This document shows, piece by piece, positions 48,618 to 57,015 of a stretch of DNA of 64,000 bases. Source of the stretch: Paenibacillus xerothermodurans (GTDB lineage Bacteria > Bacillota > Bacilli > Paenibacillales > NBRC-103111); contig NZ_NHRJ02000002.1 in assembly GCF_002220865.2 (NCBI RefSeq), forward strand, positions 124,001-188,000. The letters run 5' to 3'. A program made the position numbers and the translations under genes. The first letter of the stretch is position 1, and each line of letters starts with the position of its first letter. The notes under the pieces were generated by a model that had not been told where the DNA came from, did no database searches, and was given only the letters and a program-made list of their open reading frames with translations.

Positions 48618-48780
48618 TCACAATCACAAAATTAAAGCGCATACATAAATCAAGAATGCCAAGCGTCTCACCAGCACACAGAGTCACCAGTTCAGGACTA
48701 GCCAAATAACCTCACTTTCTATCGTATTTTTTGGTACCGGGCAGCTACCTGTTGATTCAGCCTGCCCAACCTCAAAGTAG

Positions 48781-48796
48781 TGAAAACGTTTTTACA
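48781..48796. promoter_or_regulatory. LacI-type operator O2 before the binding-protein gene
   Basis: TGAAAACGTTTTTACA, near-palindromic with central CG, about 170 bases from O1, a distance that would allow looping between the two sites. Confidence 0.65.
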
Positions 48797-48872
48797 ACGT
48801 AATAATATATTTACCGGTTTGCGTTTGTCAATCAATTTTTTGTTGTCTGAGCTGGTACCTCCGGAGGACGAC

Positions 48873-48912
48873 AAAAAACGCCTACATCTCAGAAGAAAGA
48901 GACGTAGACGTT
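48873..48912 (-). terminator. Terminator of the second LacI gene
   Basis: On the minus strand AACGTCTACGTCTC / GAGATGTAGGCGTT hairpin followed by TTTTTT, about 95 bases after the LacI stop. Confidence 0.85.
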
Positions 48913-49006
48913 ATCGCATAGGAGAAGGAATTAGGGCTCTTGCCAAGGGGAAGTCCACCCGCCGCCCGGCAGGCACCTGGATGCAAGAGAGAGTGTGATA
49001 TTGTTT

Positions 49007-50026
49007 TTACCGAGCGGGGCCGCTGCTTTCCCGCTGCACCAATTGGTTTTGATAAACAATCTTCTTCGGCACGTTATTTCCGTCCGGACACTGTATCAAC
49101 TCAAGCAGCATATCTACAGCGGCGCTGCCCATTTCGCGCATCGGCTGACGGACCGTGGTCAGAGACGGCTTGTATAGCGCAGCTATATTGATGTCGTCGT
49201 AACCGATGACCGAAATATCTGCAGGCACCTGAATACGCCGATCCTCCAATGCCCTGATCGCACCGATTGCGATCAAATCGTTACCGCAGAAAACAGCCGT
49301 AAACTTCTCGCCGGACTCCAACAAGGATAACATCGAATGATAGCCAAACGAGCTGAACGCAATTGTGTTGTCGTCCCCTCTTTTGATTAATTCCTCGAGC
49401 ACCGGCAGCTCGTGGTTCATCATCGCGTTACGGTACCCCAGCTCCCTCTGCTTGGATACGGTGGGGCCGCCGATGTAAGCGATGCGCCGGTGGCCGAGTC
49501 CAATTAAATGCTCCACCGCATCTGTGGCCCCTTGCAGATTGTCCCCGACCACGCTGTTTAAACCAGATATGGAAGGATCAATCGAAACGGTAGGCAAAGA
49601 CTTCAACATATTTGCCAATTGTTCGTCGTGTCGGGAGCTGCCGAACAGTGTAGAAGATCCGAATACAACGCCGTCCACCCTTCGTACCGTGAACGATTTC
49701 ACAAACGCCATCTCTTTGTCGGCACTTTTGTTGGTCGAGCATACGATGAGAGAATAGCCGTGCTCCCACAGCTTATCCTGAATAACTTCAGCCAAAAGCG
49801 CCCAGTACTCGTTAGAGAGATTAGGCACAATCAGTCCGACTGTTCTGGTTTCTTTCATAATCATGGAGCGAGCCGTATGGTCGGGCTGGAAGTTGAGCTT
49901 GTGAATCGCTTGTTGCACACGGAGCTTCGTTTCTTGTTTGACCCTATTTTTCTTGTTCAGCACTCTGGATACCGTGGCGATGGAAACTCCTGCTTCCGTT
50001 GCAACATCTTTTATCGTAATTTTCAT
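49007..50026 (-). CDS. LacI-family repressor of the adjacent ABC importer
   Basis: 339 residues. HTH: IKDVATEAGVSIATVSRVLN (4-23); hinge FQPDHTARSMIMKE; effector domain from TVGLIVPNLSNEYWALL. One perfect operator palindrome lies in front of its own gene and two more in front of the importer operon, so it most likely represses both and is released by the imported sugar or a derivative. It differs from the LacI gene at 32484 in its operator type. Confidence 0.92.
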   Translation of the reverse strand: MKITIKDVATEAGVSIATVSRVLNKKNRVKQETKLRVQQAIHKLNFQPDHTARSMIMKETRTVGLIVPNLSNEYWALLAEVIQDKLWEHGYSLIVCSTNKSADKEMAFVKSFTVRRVDGVVFGSSTLFGSSRHDEQLANMLKSLPTVSIDPSISGLNSVVGDNLQGATDAVEHLIGLGHRRIAYIGGPTVSKQRELGYRNAMMNHELPVLEELIKRGDDNTIAFSSFGYHSMLSLLESGEKFTAVFCGNDLIAIGAIRALEDRRIQVPADISVIGYDDINIAALYKPSLTTVRQPMREMGSAAVDMLLELIQCPDGNNVPKKIVYQNQLVQRESSGPAR

Positions 50027-50057
50027 CGTGAATCCTCATATTTGAAGTTGTTGTTTG

Positions 50058-50073
50058 GTAAAAACGTTTTTAC
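50058..50073. promoter_or_regulatory. LacI-type operator O3 before the LacI gene (autoregulation)
   Basis: GTAAAAACGTTTTTAC is a perfect 16-base palindrome 32 bases before the repressor start. Confidence 0.75.
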
Positions 50074-50089
50074 ATTAGTTTATAATGCC

Positions 50090-50119
50090 ATGTTAACTTA
50101 GGCCTCTTTTCGTTGTCAA
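50090..50119 (-). promoter_or_regulatory. Putative sigma-A promoter of the LacI gene
   Basis: TTGACA, 18 bases, TAACAT on the minus strand. The O3 operator lies directly downstream of the expected start site. Confidence 0.45.
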
Positions 50120-50180
50120 TTAGTTATTCCCACGGCCATGGACTACTCAGTCTTGCCACCACTGGTCACGTGTGTGCCAA

Positions 50181-51623
50181 TCAGGAAAGAACATGGCCAA
50201 GCGGTGCAGGAGTGCTCGGTACCGACGGTCGAATCGGCGCAGAGCCTACGCCTGTGCGGCCGTCCGAGCGCGCAGCACGCATGCCATGCTGTGAGCGGGT
50301 CGGTCTGTTCCGCGAGCCGGCACCGGTACCGTTGTCCGACCGCGCCGCGCGCGGACCGGCGCCATGGCCGAGCCCTGCGGTGCGCTTGCCCTCGCGTGCG
50401 CCGGGCCTTACGGCACGCTTGCCCTCTTGTGCGCCGGGCCCTGCGGTGCGCTTGCCATCGCGGGCCCCGGGCTGTGCGGCACGCTTGTCATCGCGGGCCC
50501 CGGGCTGTGCGGCACGCTTGTCATCGCGGGCCCCGGGCTGTGCGGCACGCTTACCCTCGCGGGCACCGGGCCTTGCGGCACGCTTGCCCTCGCGGGGCCC
50601 GGGCTGTGCGGCTTGGTTGCCACCGCTCGGACCAGGCCATGCAGCTGGTGTGCTGTTACCGGGCGATGCCGAAGGTGGGCCGTCATTGCGACCGGTGCGC
50701 TCAGCACGTTTGCCGTCACTCCTGCCGGCCCACAAAGCGCGTTCGCTCTCTCTCGACACGGGCCATTCCGCATGCGTGCCATGGTTGAAACCGGGCCGCG
50801 CGGCACGTATGCCATCGTTGTCACCGGACCACGCCGAATGCTCCTTCGTGAGCGAATTGCGCTGCTTTGCTTTCCCTGCTCTTTGAAATGCGATGATTCG
50901 ACGATACATCGATGTGTCCTTGAGCTTCACGAAGTGAGATATAGATGGAAACAGATTCGCTTCAATAATCCATATATGCCCGTTCCGGTCGGGACCCATA
51001 TCCATCCCATAGATGCGGTGGCCCTTGTAATAGCGGGCTAATGCCTTGCTGGTTTGCAGCGCAATCCGGTCAATCTCAGCTAGTAAAGTGCTTTCCGGCA
51101 GATGTTGGATGGTGGAACGCTTAAGGGCCGTTGACGGCAGCAGCAGTTGGCCCTTACTCCTCGTAATGTTCGACACAATATATCCTTTGCCTGCGACTTT
51201 CGCCACTCTCGCGGTTACCCTCCACTCCCCGGAGCTTGGGTCGCGCTGGGTGATGACCCGCATATCAAATGACCGGCCGTCGATCTTAGGACGACAAATT
51301 TTTCGTTGGACCAAATATTTGGCGGAGCCGGTTAAGCGCTTGATATACGTATATGCGCTGTCTTTTCCACGCAATGTGTCTTTGTTGTTGTCATAATGCA
51401 GCAAATATCTGTTGTCACCTAAAGCGGACACTTGGATCACACCGCGCCCTCTGCTGCCGGAAACAGGTTTGACGATGACGTGCTTGTATTTGCGCACGAA
51501 GAGCCACAGCCGCTTTTCCGTGAAAATATGTGTCTCCGGTATATGTGCCGCCAGCTCGTCGAGGTTTTTAAGCACCCGGAATTTGAACCACTTATCCCTT
51601 TTAATACTCCGCACGCCCGTCAT
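50181..51623 (-). CDS. YheC/YheD-type ATP-grasp protein with an 11-residue tandem-repeat tail
   Basis: 480 residues if started at the ATG at 51623; a GTG at 51614 is better spaced from the AAGGGG site. Residues 1-250 are an ATP-grasp of the YheC/YheD spore-coat type: lysine-bearing VIVKPVSGSRGRGV (49-62), SFDMRVITQ (118-126), YGMDMG (205-210) and metal-site IWIIEANLFPS (217-227). From about 268 to 460 the protein is a low-complexity basic region of 11-residue units (consensus xR[ED]GKRAAxPG), most regular at 343-419. It is the fourth gene of the aminoethylphosphonate operon and overlaps the transaminase by 23 bases. Ligating that amine to a carboxylate is a plausible inference. Confidence 0.82.
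   Translation of the reverse strand: MTGVRSIKRDKWFKFRVLKNLDELAAHIPETHIFTEKRLWLFVRKYKHVIVKPVSGSRGRGVIQVSALGDNRYLLHYDNNKDTLRGKDSAYTYIKRLTGSAKYLVQRKICRPKIDGRSFDMRVITQRDPSSGEWRVTARVAKVAGKGYIVSNITRSKGQLLLPSTALKRSTIQHLPESTLLAEIDRIALQTSKALARYYKGHRIYGMDMGPDRNGHIWIIEANLFPSISHFVKLKDTSMYRRIIAFQRAGKAKQRNSLTKEHSAWSGDNDGIRAARPGFNHGTHAEWPVSRESERALWAGRSDGKRAERTGRNDGPPSASPGNSTPAAWPGPSGGNQAAQPGPREGKRAARPGAREGKRAAQPGARDDKRAAQPGARDDKRAAQPGARDGKRTAGPGAQEGKRAVRPGAREGKRTAGLGHGAGPRAARSDNGTGAGSRNRPTRSQHGMRAARSDGRTGVGSAPIRPSVPSTPAPLGHVLS
50367..50597. repeat. 33-base tandem repeats coding the ATP-grasp tail
   Basis: Seven units of 33 bases (11 codons) in a row; two neighbouring units at 50471-50503 and 50504-50536 are identical at the DNA level. 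More degenerate units extend out to about 50334 and 50822. Copy number is likely to vary between strains. GC-rich. Confidence 0.85.
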
Positions 51624-52740
51624 CCCCTTCGCCCTTATTGAATCCGATGCTGCGCAGGTACGCCTCTAACAGGCCGACGAAATGTTCTATATCTTCCGAA
51701 CGGATGTCCCCCATGTTGGCGATCCGAAACGTCTTCAACCCGTCGAGCTTGCCCGGATAGATCATTATGTTATGGCTGTAAAAATAGTCGTGCATTGCTT
51801 CAAAGTCATAGCCTGAACAATCAGGTTCCACGATCGCGGTGACAATTTTCGAGTGGAGCGATTCGGGGACTATGAAAGAAAGACCCAGCCTGGTAATTCC
51901 GCGAATCAAGGTTTCCCATGACTCCACATATCGGCCGTATCTGCCTGGAATTCCCTCTTGCTTCAGCTCCTCGATCGCTTGTTTAAGCGCGTACAGGGTT
52001 TGAACGGGCGGGGTGAACCGCATCTGCAAATGCTTCACGAAGTATGCATATTGGTCATACAAATTAAGGTAGTAATTTCGCCTGCGTAAATGCTGTGTAA
52101 GCTCCAGTTTCCTTTTTTCAGCGATAACGAACGACACACCCGGCATCCCCTGCAAATTTTTGTTTGAGCTGGAGGCCAAATAAGAGATGTTCATCTGCTG
52201 CATGTCGATCGGCACGGCGGCGAATGAACTCATTGCATCCACAATCATATCGATTCCATGAAGCTTGCACAGCGCCCCGACGGCATGAATATCGTTCAGC
52301 AGACCTGTCGTCGTCTCGTGGTGCACGATGGCAAGATGCGAGATTTTGTCATTGTTGCGGATGACCGTTTCCAGTGCCTCGAGATCAATCATCTCGTCCG
52401 GCGGACTTTTTACCTCGAAATATCGCAGCCCGTACGCGTCCGCAATTTCACACATACGTCTGCCGTATGCGCCGTTATTTATAATCACTACTGTGCCATC
52501 ATCCACGACCGAGCTGAGTATCGACTCGACCGCTGCGGTTCCCGAACCGCCGAACAACACCGCCGTGTACCGGTCGGGATCGGCAGCAAGCCGGGTCAAC
52601 TCTTCACAAACATTTGCCATGAGCAAGCCGAACTCCCTTTCACGGGGGCAAATATCCGGCACTACTTGCGCTAATTTCACACTGTCAGTGGTGGTAGCTG
52701 GACCAGGATTAAGCAAAATCGTTCTCTTTGTCGCCCGCAT
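51601..52740 (-). CDS. phnW: 2-aminoethylphosphonate:pyruvate transaminase
   Basis: 379 residues, class V aminotransferase fold. LNPGPATTTDSVKLA at the N-terminus, FGGSGTAAVESILSS for cofactor phosphate, SSFAAVPID and the PLP lysine in SSSNKNLQGMP (Lys194) match PhnW. In a cluster with PEP mutase it runs in the biosynthetic direction, making 2-aminoethylphosphonate from phosphonoacetaldehyde and an amino donor. The ribosome site is GGGAGAGGGAG. It lies 15 bases after the decarboxylase gene and overlaps the ATP-grasp gene. Confidence 0.93.
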   Translation of the reverse strand: MRATKRTILLNPGPATTTDSVKLAQVVPDICPREREFGLLMANVCEELTRLAADPDRYTAVLFGGSGTAAVESILSSVVDDGTVVIINNGAYGRRMCEIADAYGLRYFEVKSPPDEMIDLEALETVIRNNDKISHLAIVHHETTTGLLNDIHAVGALCKLHGIDMIVDAMSSFAAVPIDMQQMNISYLASSSNKNLQGMPGVSFVIAEKRKLELTQHLRRRNYYLNLYDQYAYFVKHLQMRFTPPVQTLYALKQAIEELKQEGIPGRYGRYVESWETLIRGITRLGLSFIVPESLHSKIVTAIVEPDCSGYDFEAMHDYFYSHNIMIYPGKLDGLKTFRIANMGDIRSEDIEHFVGLLEAYLRSIGFNKGEGDDGRAEY

Positions 52741-52755
52741 TCGTCTCCCTCTCCC

Positions 52756-53901
52756 TTATTTTCCCGTAGTTGGTATGTTCAAAAACCGCTGCAACCGTTC
52801 TTTCACTTCGTAAGGCTTAATCCGGGGACGGCCGAGGTCAGCACTGCTGCTTTTAGATATTTTCATGTATAGAAACGTCAATCCTTTTGTCTTTTTCCAC
52901 TCTGTCATGGCAGCGGCCAATTCATCCAGATTGTGGACGTGCAATGCTTTGGTATATCCGCACGAAGCGGCGATTTCGATAAAATCAACGTTATGGGATA
53001 CCGTGCTCTGTCCTCCCGTGGAGTCATGTGCATTATTATCCAGCAAAATATGCAGCATATTCGATGGATTGTAGTAACCGTTTGTAGCGAGGCTTCCCAT
53101 CCGCATCAGCAGGGAGCCGTCGCCATCGATCACGATCACATCTTTGCCAGTTTGAGCCAAAGAAAGACCGAGTCCGAAGGAGCTGACACATCCCATGGAA
53201 CCTACCATGTAGAAGTTATTGCTGCTGTCTTCTACCTCGTAGAGCTCCCGGCCGGTGACGCCGGTCGTGGCGAGCTGCACGGTGTGCCGGTCTTTCAATG
53301 CGTTGATCACGCTAAGTGCTTCACGGCGCGCGGGCATTTGATTCTTGCCGCTGCTTTTCTTTTTCAGCTGATTTACGCGAACAAATGATGACTGAGGACC
53401 CAAATCCTGCGGACCGAGTGTTCCTCTTTTGACAACAAAGAAAAATGTTCGGTGATTAGCAATATGCCTGTCGGCCTCTGCAAGCTGCCGCCGCGCCTCC
53501 TCCAAATCGTCGGACAGGTACTGCCACTCCACCTGCATCAGATCAAGCATCTTCGTCGTGATCGGGCCCATCAGCTGATGCTGCGGTTCATCCGGTATTC
53601 CCGGTTCCCCTCGCAGACTGACGAAACCAAGTGTAGGGATGCGAAAAGGATAGTTGAGCGAAGTCAGCGGCGATACCGCATTGGTCAGCCCTGAATTTTG
53701 CATCAGCACAACCGGTTTCCTTCCGCCCACATAGGCGCCGGCCGCTATAGCCACCGCGTCGCCCTCATTGGCAGCGGCGACATATTCGCATTCGTTGATA
53801 GCATAGTTGATCAAGCTTTTCAGAAAGGAACAGGGCACGCCGGTAAACAGCGTGAACCCTAATTTTTTCAACTCTTCTCCAAAGTCGCTTGTTGACATCA
53901 T
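52756..53901 (-). CDS. aepY: Phosphonopyruvate decarboxylase
   Basis: 381 residues, thiamine-diphosphate enzyme. The catalytic Glu lies in [12 protein letters not shown] (about 46), and the ThDP/Mg motif is [18 protein letters not shown] (258-275) with [14 protein letters not shown] after it, which is diagnostic for phosphonopyruvate or sulfopyruvate decarboxylases. It drives the unfavourable PEP mutase reaction by removing CO2 to give phosphonoacetaldehyde. Its start overlaps the PEP mutase stop (ATGA), so translation is coupled. Confidence 0.94.
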   Translation of the reverse strand: MMSTSDFGEELKKLGFTLFTGVPCSFLKSLINYAINECEYVAAANEGDAVAIAAGAYVGGRKPVVLMQNSGLTNAVSPLTSLNYPFRIPTLGFVSLRGEPGIPDEPQHQLMGPITTKMLDLMQVEWQYLSDDLEEARRQLAEADRHIANHRTFFFVVKRGTLGPQDLGPQSSFVRVNQLKKKSSGKNQMPARREALSVINALKDRHTVQLATTGVTGRELYEVEDSSNNFYMVGSMGCVSSFGLGLSLAQTGKDVIVIDGDGSLLMRMGSLATNGYYNPSNMLHILLDNNAHDSTGGQSTVSHNVDFIEIAASCGYTKALHVHNLDELAAAMTEWKKTKGLTFLYMKISKSSSADLGRPRIKPYEVKERLQRFLNIPTTGK

Positions 53902-54797
53902 AGGCGATCATCCGCACCCGGCTCGACGGCAGGAAGGTATTTTTTCTCCGCCATCTCCAGTTCATCAGCCCCTTGCAGCCGGAATACTTCTTCCAGTGGG
54001 GTCACCACGCCCTCGACATGCGCCAGACTGTGCTCCCGCATGATTTGTCCGGATATTTTTTTCATGGCATCGATCGACGCCCTCAGGTTATGGTTCGCCC
54101 AAATCACAAGATTGACGCCGAGCTCCTGAAACTTCACTGTTGGTGTGGTGTAATACTTGGTCGGCACGATCACCACAGGCGATCTTCCGCCCCACTCTTG
54201 CATAAACGCTTCAATTTCAAGCGTGTCCGCGCGCTTACTGTGCATAAGTATGGCATCTGCGCCCGCCTGCCGGTAGGCCTCCGCACGACGCAGCGCCTCT
54301 TCGAGCCCCCAGCCTGTAATAAAGGCCTCCACTCTTGCCACGACCGCAAAATCGTCGTCAGTCTGCATGTCTTTCATAGCCCTGATTTTGCCGCAAAACT
54401 CGTGGATATCTGCCAGTGGTTGTGCTGAGGCGTTGATAAAGGAGTTGGTTTTTGGAAAAAGTTTGTCTTCAATGCACACCCCGGCGATCCCGCGTTGTTC
54501 CAGCTTTTTCACCAACCGTCTTGCATTGTTGAAGTTGCCGTAGCCCGTATCCCCGTCCAGCAGAATCGGAATCGATGTGGCGTCGCTCATAAATTCCAGC
54601 ACATCCAGCACCTGGGTCCACGAAGCCTCGTTATTATCACGCACGCCGAGTGATGCCGAGATAGACAGACCGCTCGCCCAAATGCCTTTAAACCCGGTCT
54701 CTTCTACTATTTTAGCGGATAACCCGTTATGAGCCTCCATTATAAAGTCAAGGCTTGTGGATTTTAGCATTGCCATTAGCTGTTGTGTTTTTCTCAT
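53898..54797 (-). CDS. aepX: Phosphoenolpyruvate mutase
   Basis: 299 residues, isocitrate-lyase/PEP-mutase barrel. The mutase-specific motif EDK-x5-NS is present as [10 protein letters not shown] (110-119), together with [17 protein letters not shown] for metal binding. It rearranges PEP to phosphonopyruvate, the entry to nearly all known phosphonate biosynthesis. This is the first gene of the four-gene unit. AAAGGAG lies before the ATG. The upstream region has a CATACAAT element at 54859-54866 that resembles a mother-cell sigma-E -10. Confidence 0.95.
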   Translation of the reverse strand: MRKTQQLMAMLKSTSLDFIMEAHNGLSAKIVEETGFKGIWASGLSISASLGVRDNNEASWTQVLDVLEFMSDATSIPILLDGDTGYGNFNNARRLVKKLEQRGIAGVCIEDKLFPKTNSFINASAQPLADIHEFCGKIRAMKDMQTDDDFAVVARVEAFITGWGLEEALRRAEAYRQAGADAILMHSKRADTLEIEAFMQEWGGRSPVVIVPTKYYTTPTVKFQELGVNLVIWANHNLRASIDAMKKISGQIMREHSLAHVEGVVTPLEEVFRLQGADELEMAEKKYLPAVEPGADDRL

Positions 54798-54858
54798 GGT
54801 GTACTCCTTTACGCGGATATATGATCTGCCACTTATCCAAATCGGTTTTAACGTTTAC

Positions 54859-54866
54859 ATTGTATG
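54859..54866 (-). promoter_or_regulatory. Possible sigma-E-type -10 element before the phosphonate operon
   Basis: CATACAAT on the minus strand, an exact match to the usual sigma-E -10 pattern CATACAnT; no good -35 could be found at 13-15 bases. A cre/LacI-like TGTAAACGTTAAAA overlaps it. Weak evidence. Confidence 0.28.
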
Positions 54867-54930
54867 CCGGGCACGCAGGCTTGCATGGTACAGCTATTGA
54901 GATTTTGTAAATATGGGTGGGATTGGGCAG

Positions 54931-54967
54931 AAAAAAAAGGGAGTTACTCCGAAGAGCATCTCCCTTT
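54931..54967 (-). terminator. Terminator of the 22-residue peptide gene
   Basis: On the minus strand AAAGGGAG / CTCCCTTT hairpin, with TTTTTTTT after it, 17 bases after the stop codon of the small gene. Confidence 0.85.
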
Positions 54968-54983
54968 GCAGGAACCTGAATGA

Positions 54984-55052
54984 CTAGTCCTTTCTGCTAA
55001 GCCCGATGATCATGACGACCAGCGTGAGCAGATCGATGAGCTCTGAACTCAT
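54984..55052 (-). CDS. 22-residue hydrophobic peptide, possible type I toxin
   Basis: The peptide MSSELIDLLTLVVMIIGLSR plus KD has one hydrophobic helix and a short basic end. The ribosome site GGAGGAG lies seven bases before the ATG and a strong terminator follows, so it is very probably a real gene. Its leader can fold: CCATCT / AGATGG forms a hairpin directly before the ribosome site, and ACCTCC further upstream can pair with GGAGG. Such architecture and product resemble type I toxins or holin-like peptides of Firmicutes. I did not identify an antisense antitoxin promoter, so the assignment is tentative. Confidence 0.55.
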   Translation of the reverse strand: MSSELIDLLTLVVMIIGLSRKD

Positions 55053-55208
55053 ACAACTCTCCTCCATCTCCGTTAAGATGGCTCACTCAGTCCAGATTCT
55101 CCTCTCCCAAGGAGGTCATTACGTCCCATCGAATATATATGCCAACGGCGGAGCGAATATGCCACACTAAATGCTTTAACCGCCCGTCCGTAGTCCTAAT
55201 AGAGCTAA

Positions 55209-56060
55209 CTAACCTTTGACTGAACCAATTGCAACGCTACCCATAATTCTCTTGGAGAATATTGAAAATACGATAATTATAGGCATAACAGACAGAGCAA
55301 CACCCAAATAAAGAAGCCCATAATCCGTACCATAATAACTCTGAACTAGAGATACTATCACGGGCAGTGGAAACTTATCTTCGGAAAATAACAACACTAA
55401 TGGTCCCATAAAATTGTTCCAGGAACCGATAAAAGAAAATATCCCCAATGCCGACAGGGCAGGCAAAAGCATTGGTAGTATAATTCTATTGTACATCATA
55501 AACTCGCCTGCACCGTCCACTCGCCCCGATTCCAAAATTTCGTTCGGTATGGAACTGTCGATAAATTGTTTTAAGAAAAAAACAGTAAACGCACTTGACG
55601 CTGCAGGCAGTATGATCGCCGCATACGAATCCAGTAAACCTAAGGTATTCATCCAACGATAGCTTCCTATTAAGGATAATTGACCAGGTACCATCATAGT
55701 GGCTAGCAGAAAAGTAAATAATTTCTTGTTACCTTTGAAATTAAATTTGGAAAAACCGTAGCCTGTTAATGCACCGAAATACAAGTTCAGGACAGTGGAG
55801 GAAACTGAGATAATGATACTGTTTATGAAGCCACGCCCAATATTGACATTCGTCATCATTGTTGCAAAATTGTCAATTAAGGAATTGCCGGGTAAATAAA
55901 TAAATTTTGCTGCGATGTCTTCATTACTATGAGTGGAGTAAATTAACATCAAATAAAAAGGTATAATGCATAAAAGAGCTAATGATATTAAAAACGAGTA
56001 AATTAAAAAATTGCTGAACAGACGCTTAGAATTGTGCGACGCGTACATATCTTTTTTCAC
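55209..56060 (-). CDS. Sugar ABC transporter permease, MalG-like (AT-rich locus)
   Basis: 283 residues, six membrane segments, EAA loop ESGRVDGAGEFMMYNRIIL, C-terminus SVAIGSVKG. Its start overlaps the stop of the MalF-like gene by four bases. Coding sequence here is visibly more AT-rich than the neighbouring operons, which suggests a different origin for this importer. No ATPase gene is adjacent. Confidence 0.92.
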   Translation of the reverse strand: MKKDMYASHNSKRLFSNFLIYSFLISLALLCIIPFYLMLIYSTHSNEDIAAKFIYLPGNSLIDNFATMMTNVNIGRGFINSIIISVSSTVLNLYFGALTGYGFSKFNFKGNKKLFTFLLATMMVPGQLSLIGSYRWMNTLGLLDSYAAIILPAASSAFTVFFLKQFIDSSIPNEILESGRVDGAGEFMMYNRIILPMLLPALSALGIFSFIGSWNNFMGPLVLLFSEDKFPLPVIVSLVQSYYGTDYGLLYLGVALSVMPIIIVFSIFSKRIMGSVAIGSVKG

Positions 56061-56965
56061 CTCGCTTGTTCGTTATTTTTTCCATTTGTCAGACGGAATG
56101 ATATGATGGCAAGGATGATAATAAGTACAAACAAGCAGAATGCTATTGATGCCCCATAGCCGAATTTATTTTGTTTGAAAGCGGTAATATATAAATACAT
56201 GACACTTGTTAGTGTGGCATTATCAGGCCCACCCGCACCATTTGTCAGAGTATAAGGCTGGTCAAAGATTTGAATCCCTCCAATGAGGGAAGTAATAATT
56301 TGAAATATAATAATGGGTTTAAGCAAAGGAATGGTGATTCTGAAGAAGATTTGGGTCTTATTTGCTCCGTCAATCTGAGCCGCTTCGGAATAATCTGATG
56401 AAATTCCCTGCAACCCAGCAATATAAAGCAGCATGGAATAACCAAAATATTGAAAAAATAAAATAGTTGAGATCAAAAATCTCATAAAAACCGGGTTATT
56501 CTTCCAATCCACTGGATCCTCTATTAGGCCGAAGCTCGCAAGCATGTGGTTCACACTTCCCGATTGCCAATCAAACATTAAACTGACCAATAGGCCTATT
56601 GAAGCTGCTGTAACAATGTTTGGAAAGAAAAAGACAGCCCGAAAAAAGTCCTTCCCTTTCAGGAATCTCTCATTTAATATAACCGCCAAAACTAGACTCA
56701 CTGTCAACTGCGGAATCACAGACGGGATCCAAATCATAAATGTGTTGAATAAAGATTGGTAAAATACAGAATCCGTTAATGCGCGAGTATAGTTAGCAGT
56801 ACCAATAAATTCAGGTGGGCTCATACCGTCACTATTTGTAAAGCTCAAATAAAAAGAGTATAGGATTGGATAAATGTGAAACATCAGAAAGAGAATGAAG
56901 AATGGAGTAATAAATAAATATCCATAATTGTCTTTTCGAATTGGATTAGAAAACATAGTCAGCAC
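56057..56965 (-). CDS. Sugar ABC transporter permease, MalF-like (AT-rich locus)
   Basis: 302 residues, with six membrane segments and EAA loop EAAQIDGANKTQIFFRITI. The N-terminal NYGYLFITPFFILFLMFHIY is the usual first membrane segment. It follows the binding-protein gene by 50 bases and is coupled to the MalG-like permease. Confidence 0.92.
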   Translation of the reverse strand: MLTMFSNPIRKDNYGYLFITPFFILFLMFHIYPILYSFYLSFTNSDGMSPPEFIGTANYTRALTDSVFYQSLFNTFMIWIPSVIPQLTVSLVLAVILNERFLKGKDFFRAVFFFPNIVTAASIGLLVSLMFDWQSGSVNHMLASFGLIEDPVDWKNNPVFMRFLISTILFFQYFGYSMLLYIAGLQGISSDYSEAAQIDGANKTQIFFRITIPLLKPIIIFQIITSLIGGIQIFDQPYTLTNGAGGPDNATLTSVMYLYITAFKQNKFGYGASIAFCLFVLIIILAIISFRLTNGKNNEQAR

Positions 56966-57015
56966 ACCACCTTCACGGGCAGACCCGGTGGCGGCCGGGT
57001 CTGCTAAATAAAATT

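Noticed and set aside
50113-51041. Three long plus-strand open frames (216-257 codons) opposite the ATP-grasp tail
   Set aside because: They are shadows of the GC-rich 33-base repeat; none has a ribosome site or recognisable protein, and the minus-strand frame carries the ATP-grasp motifs.
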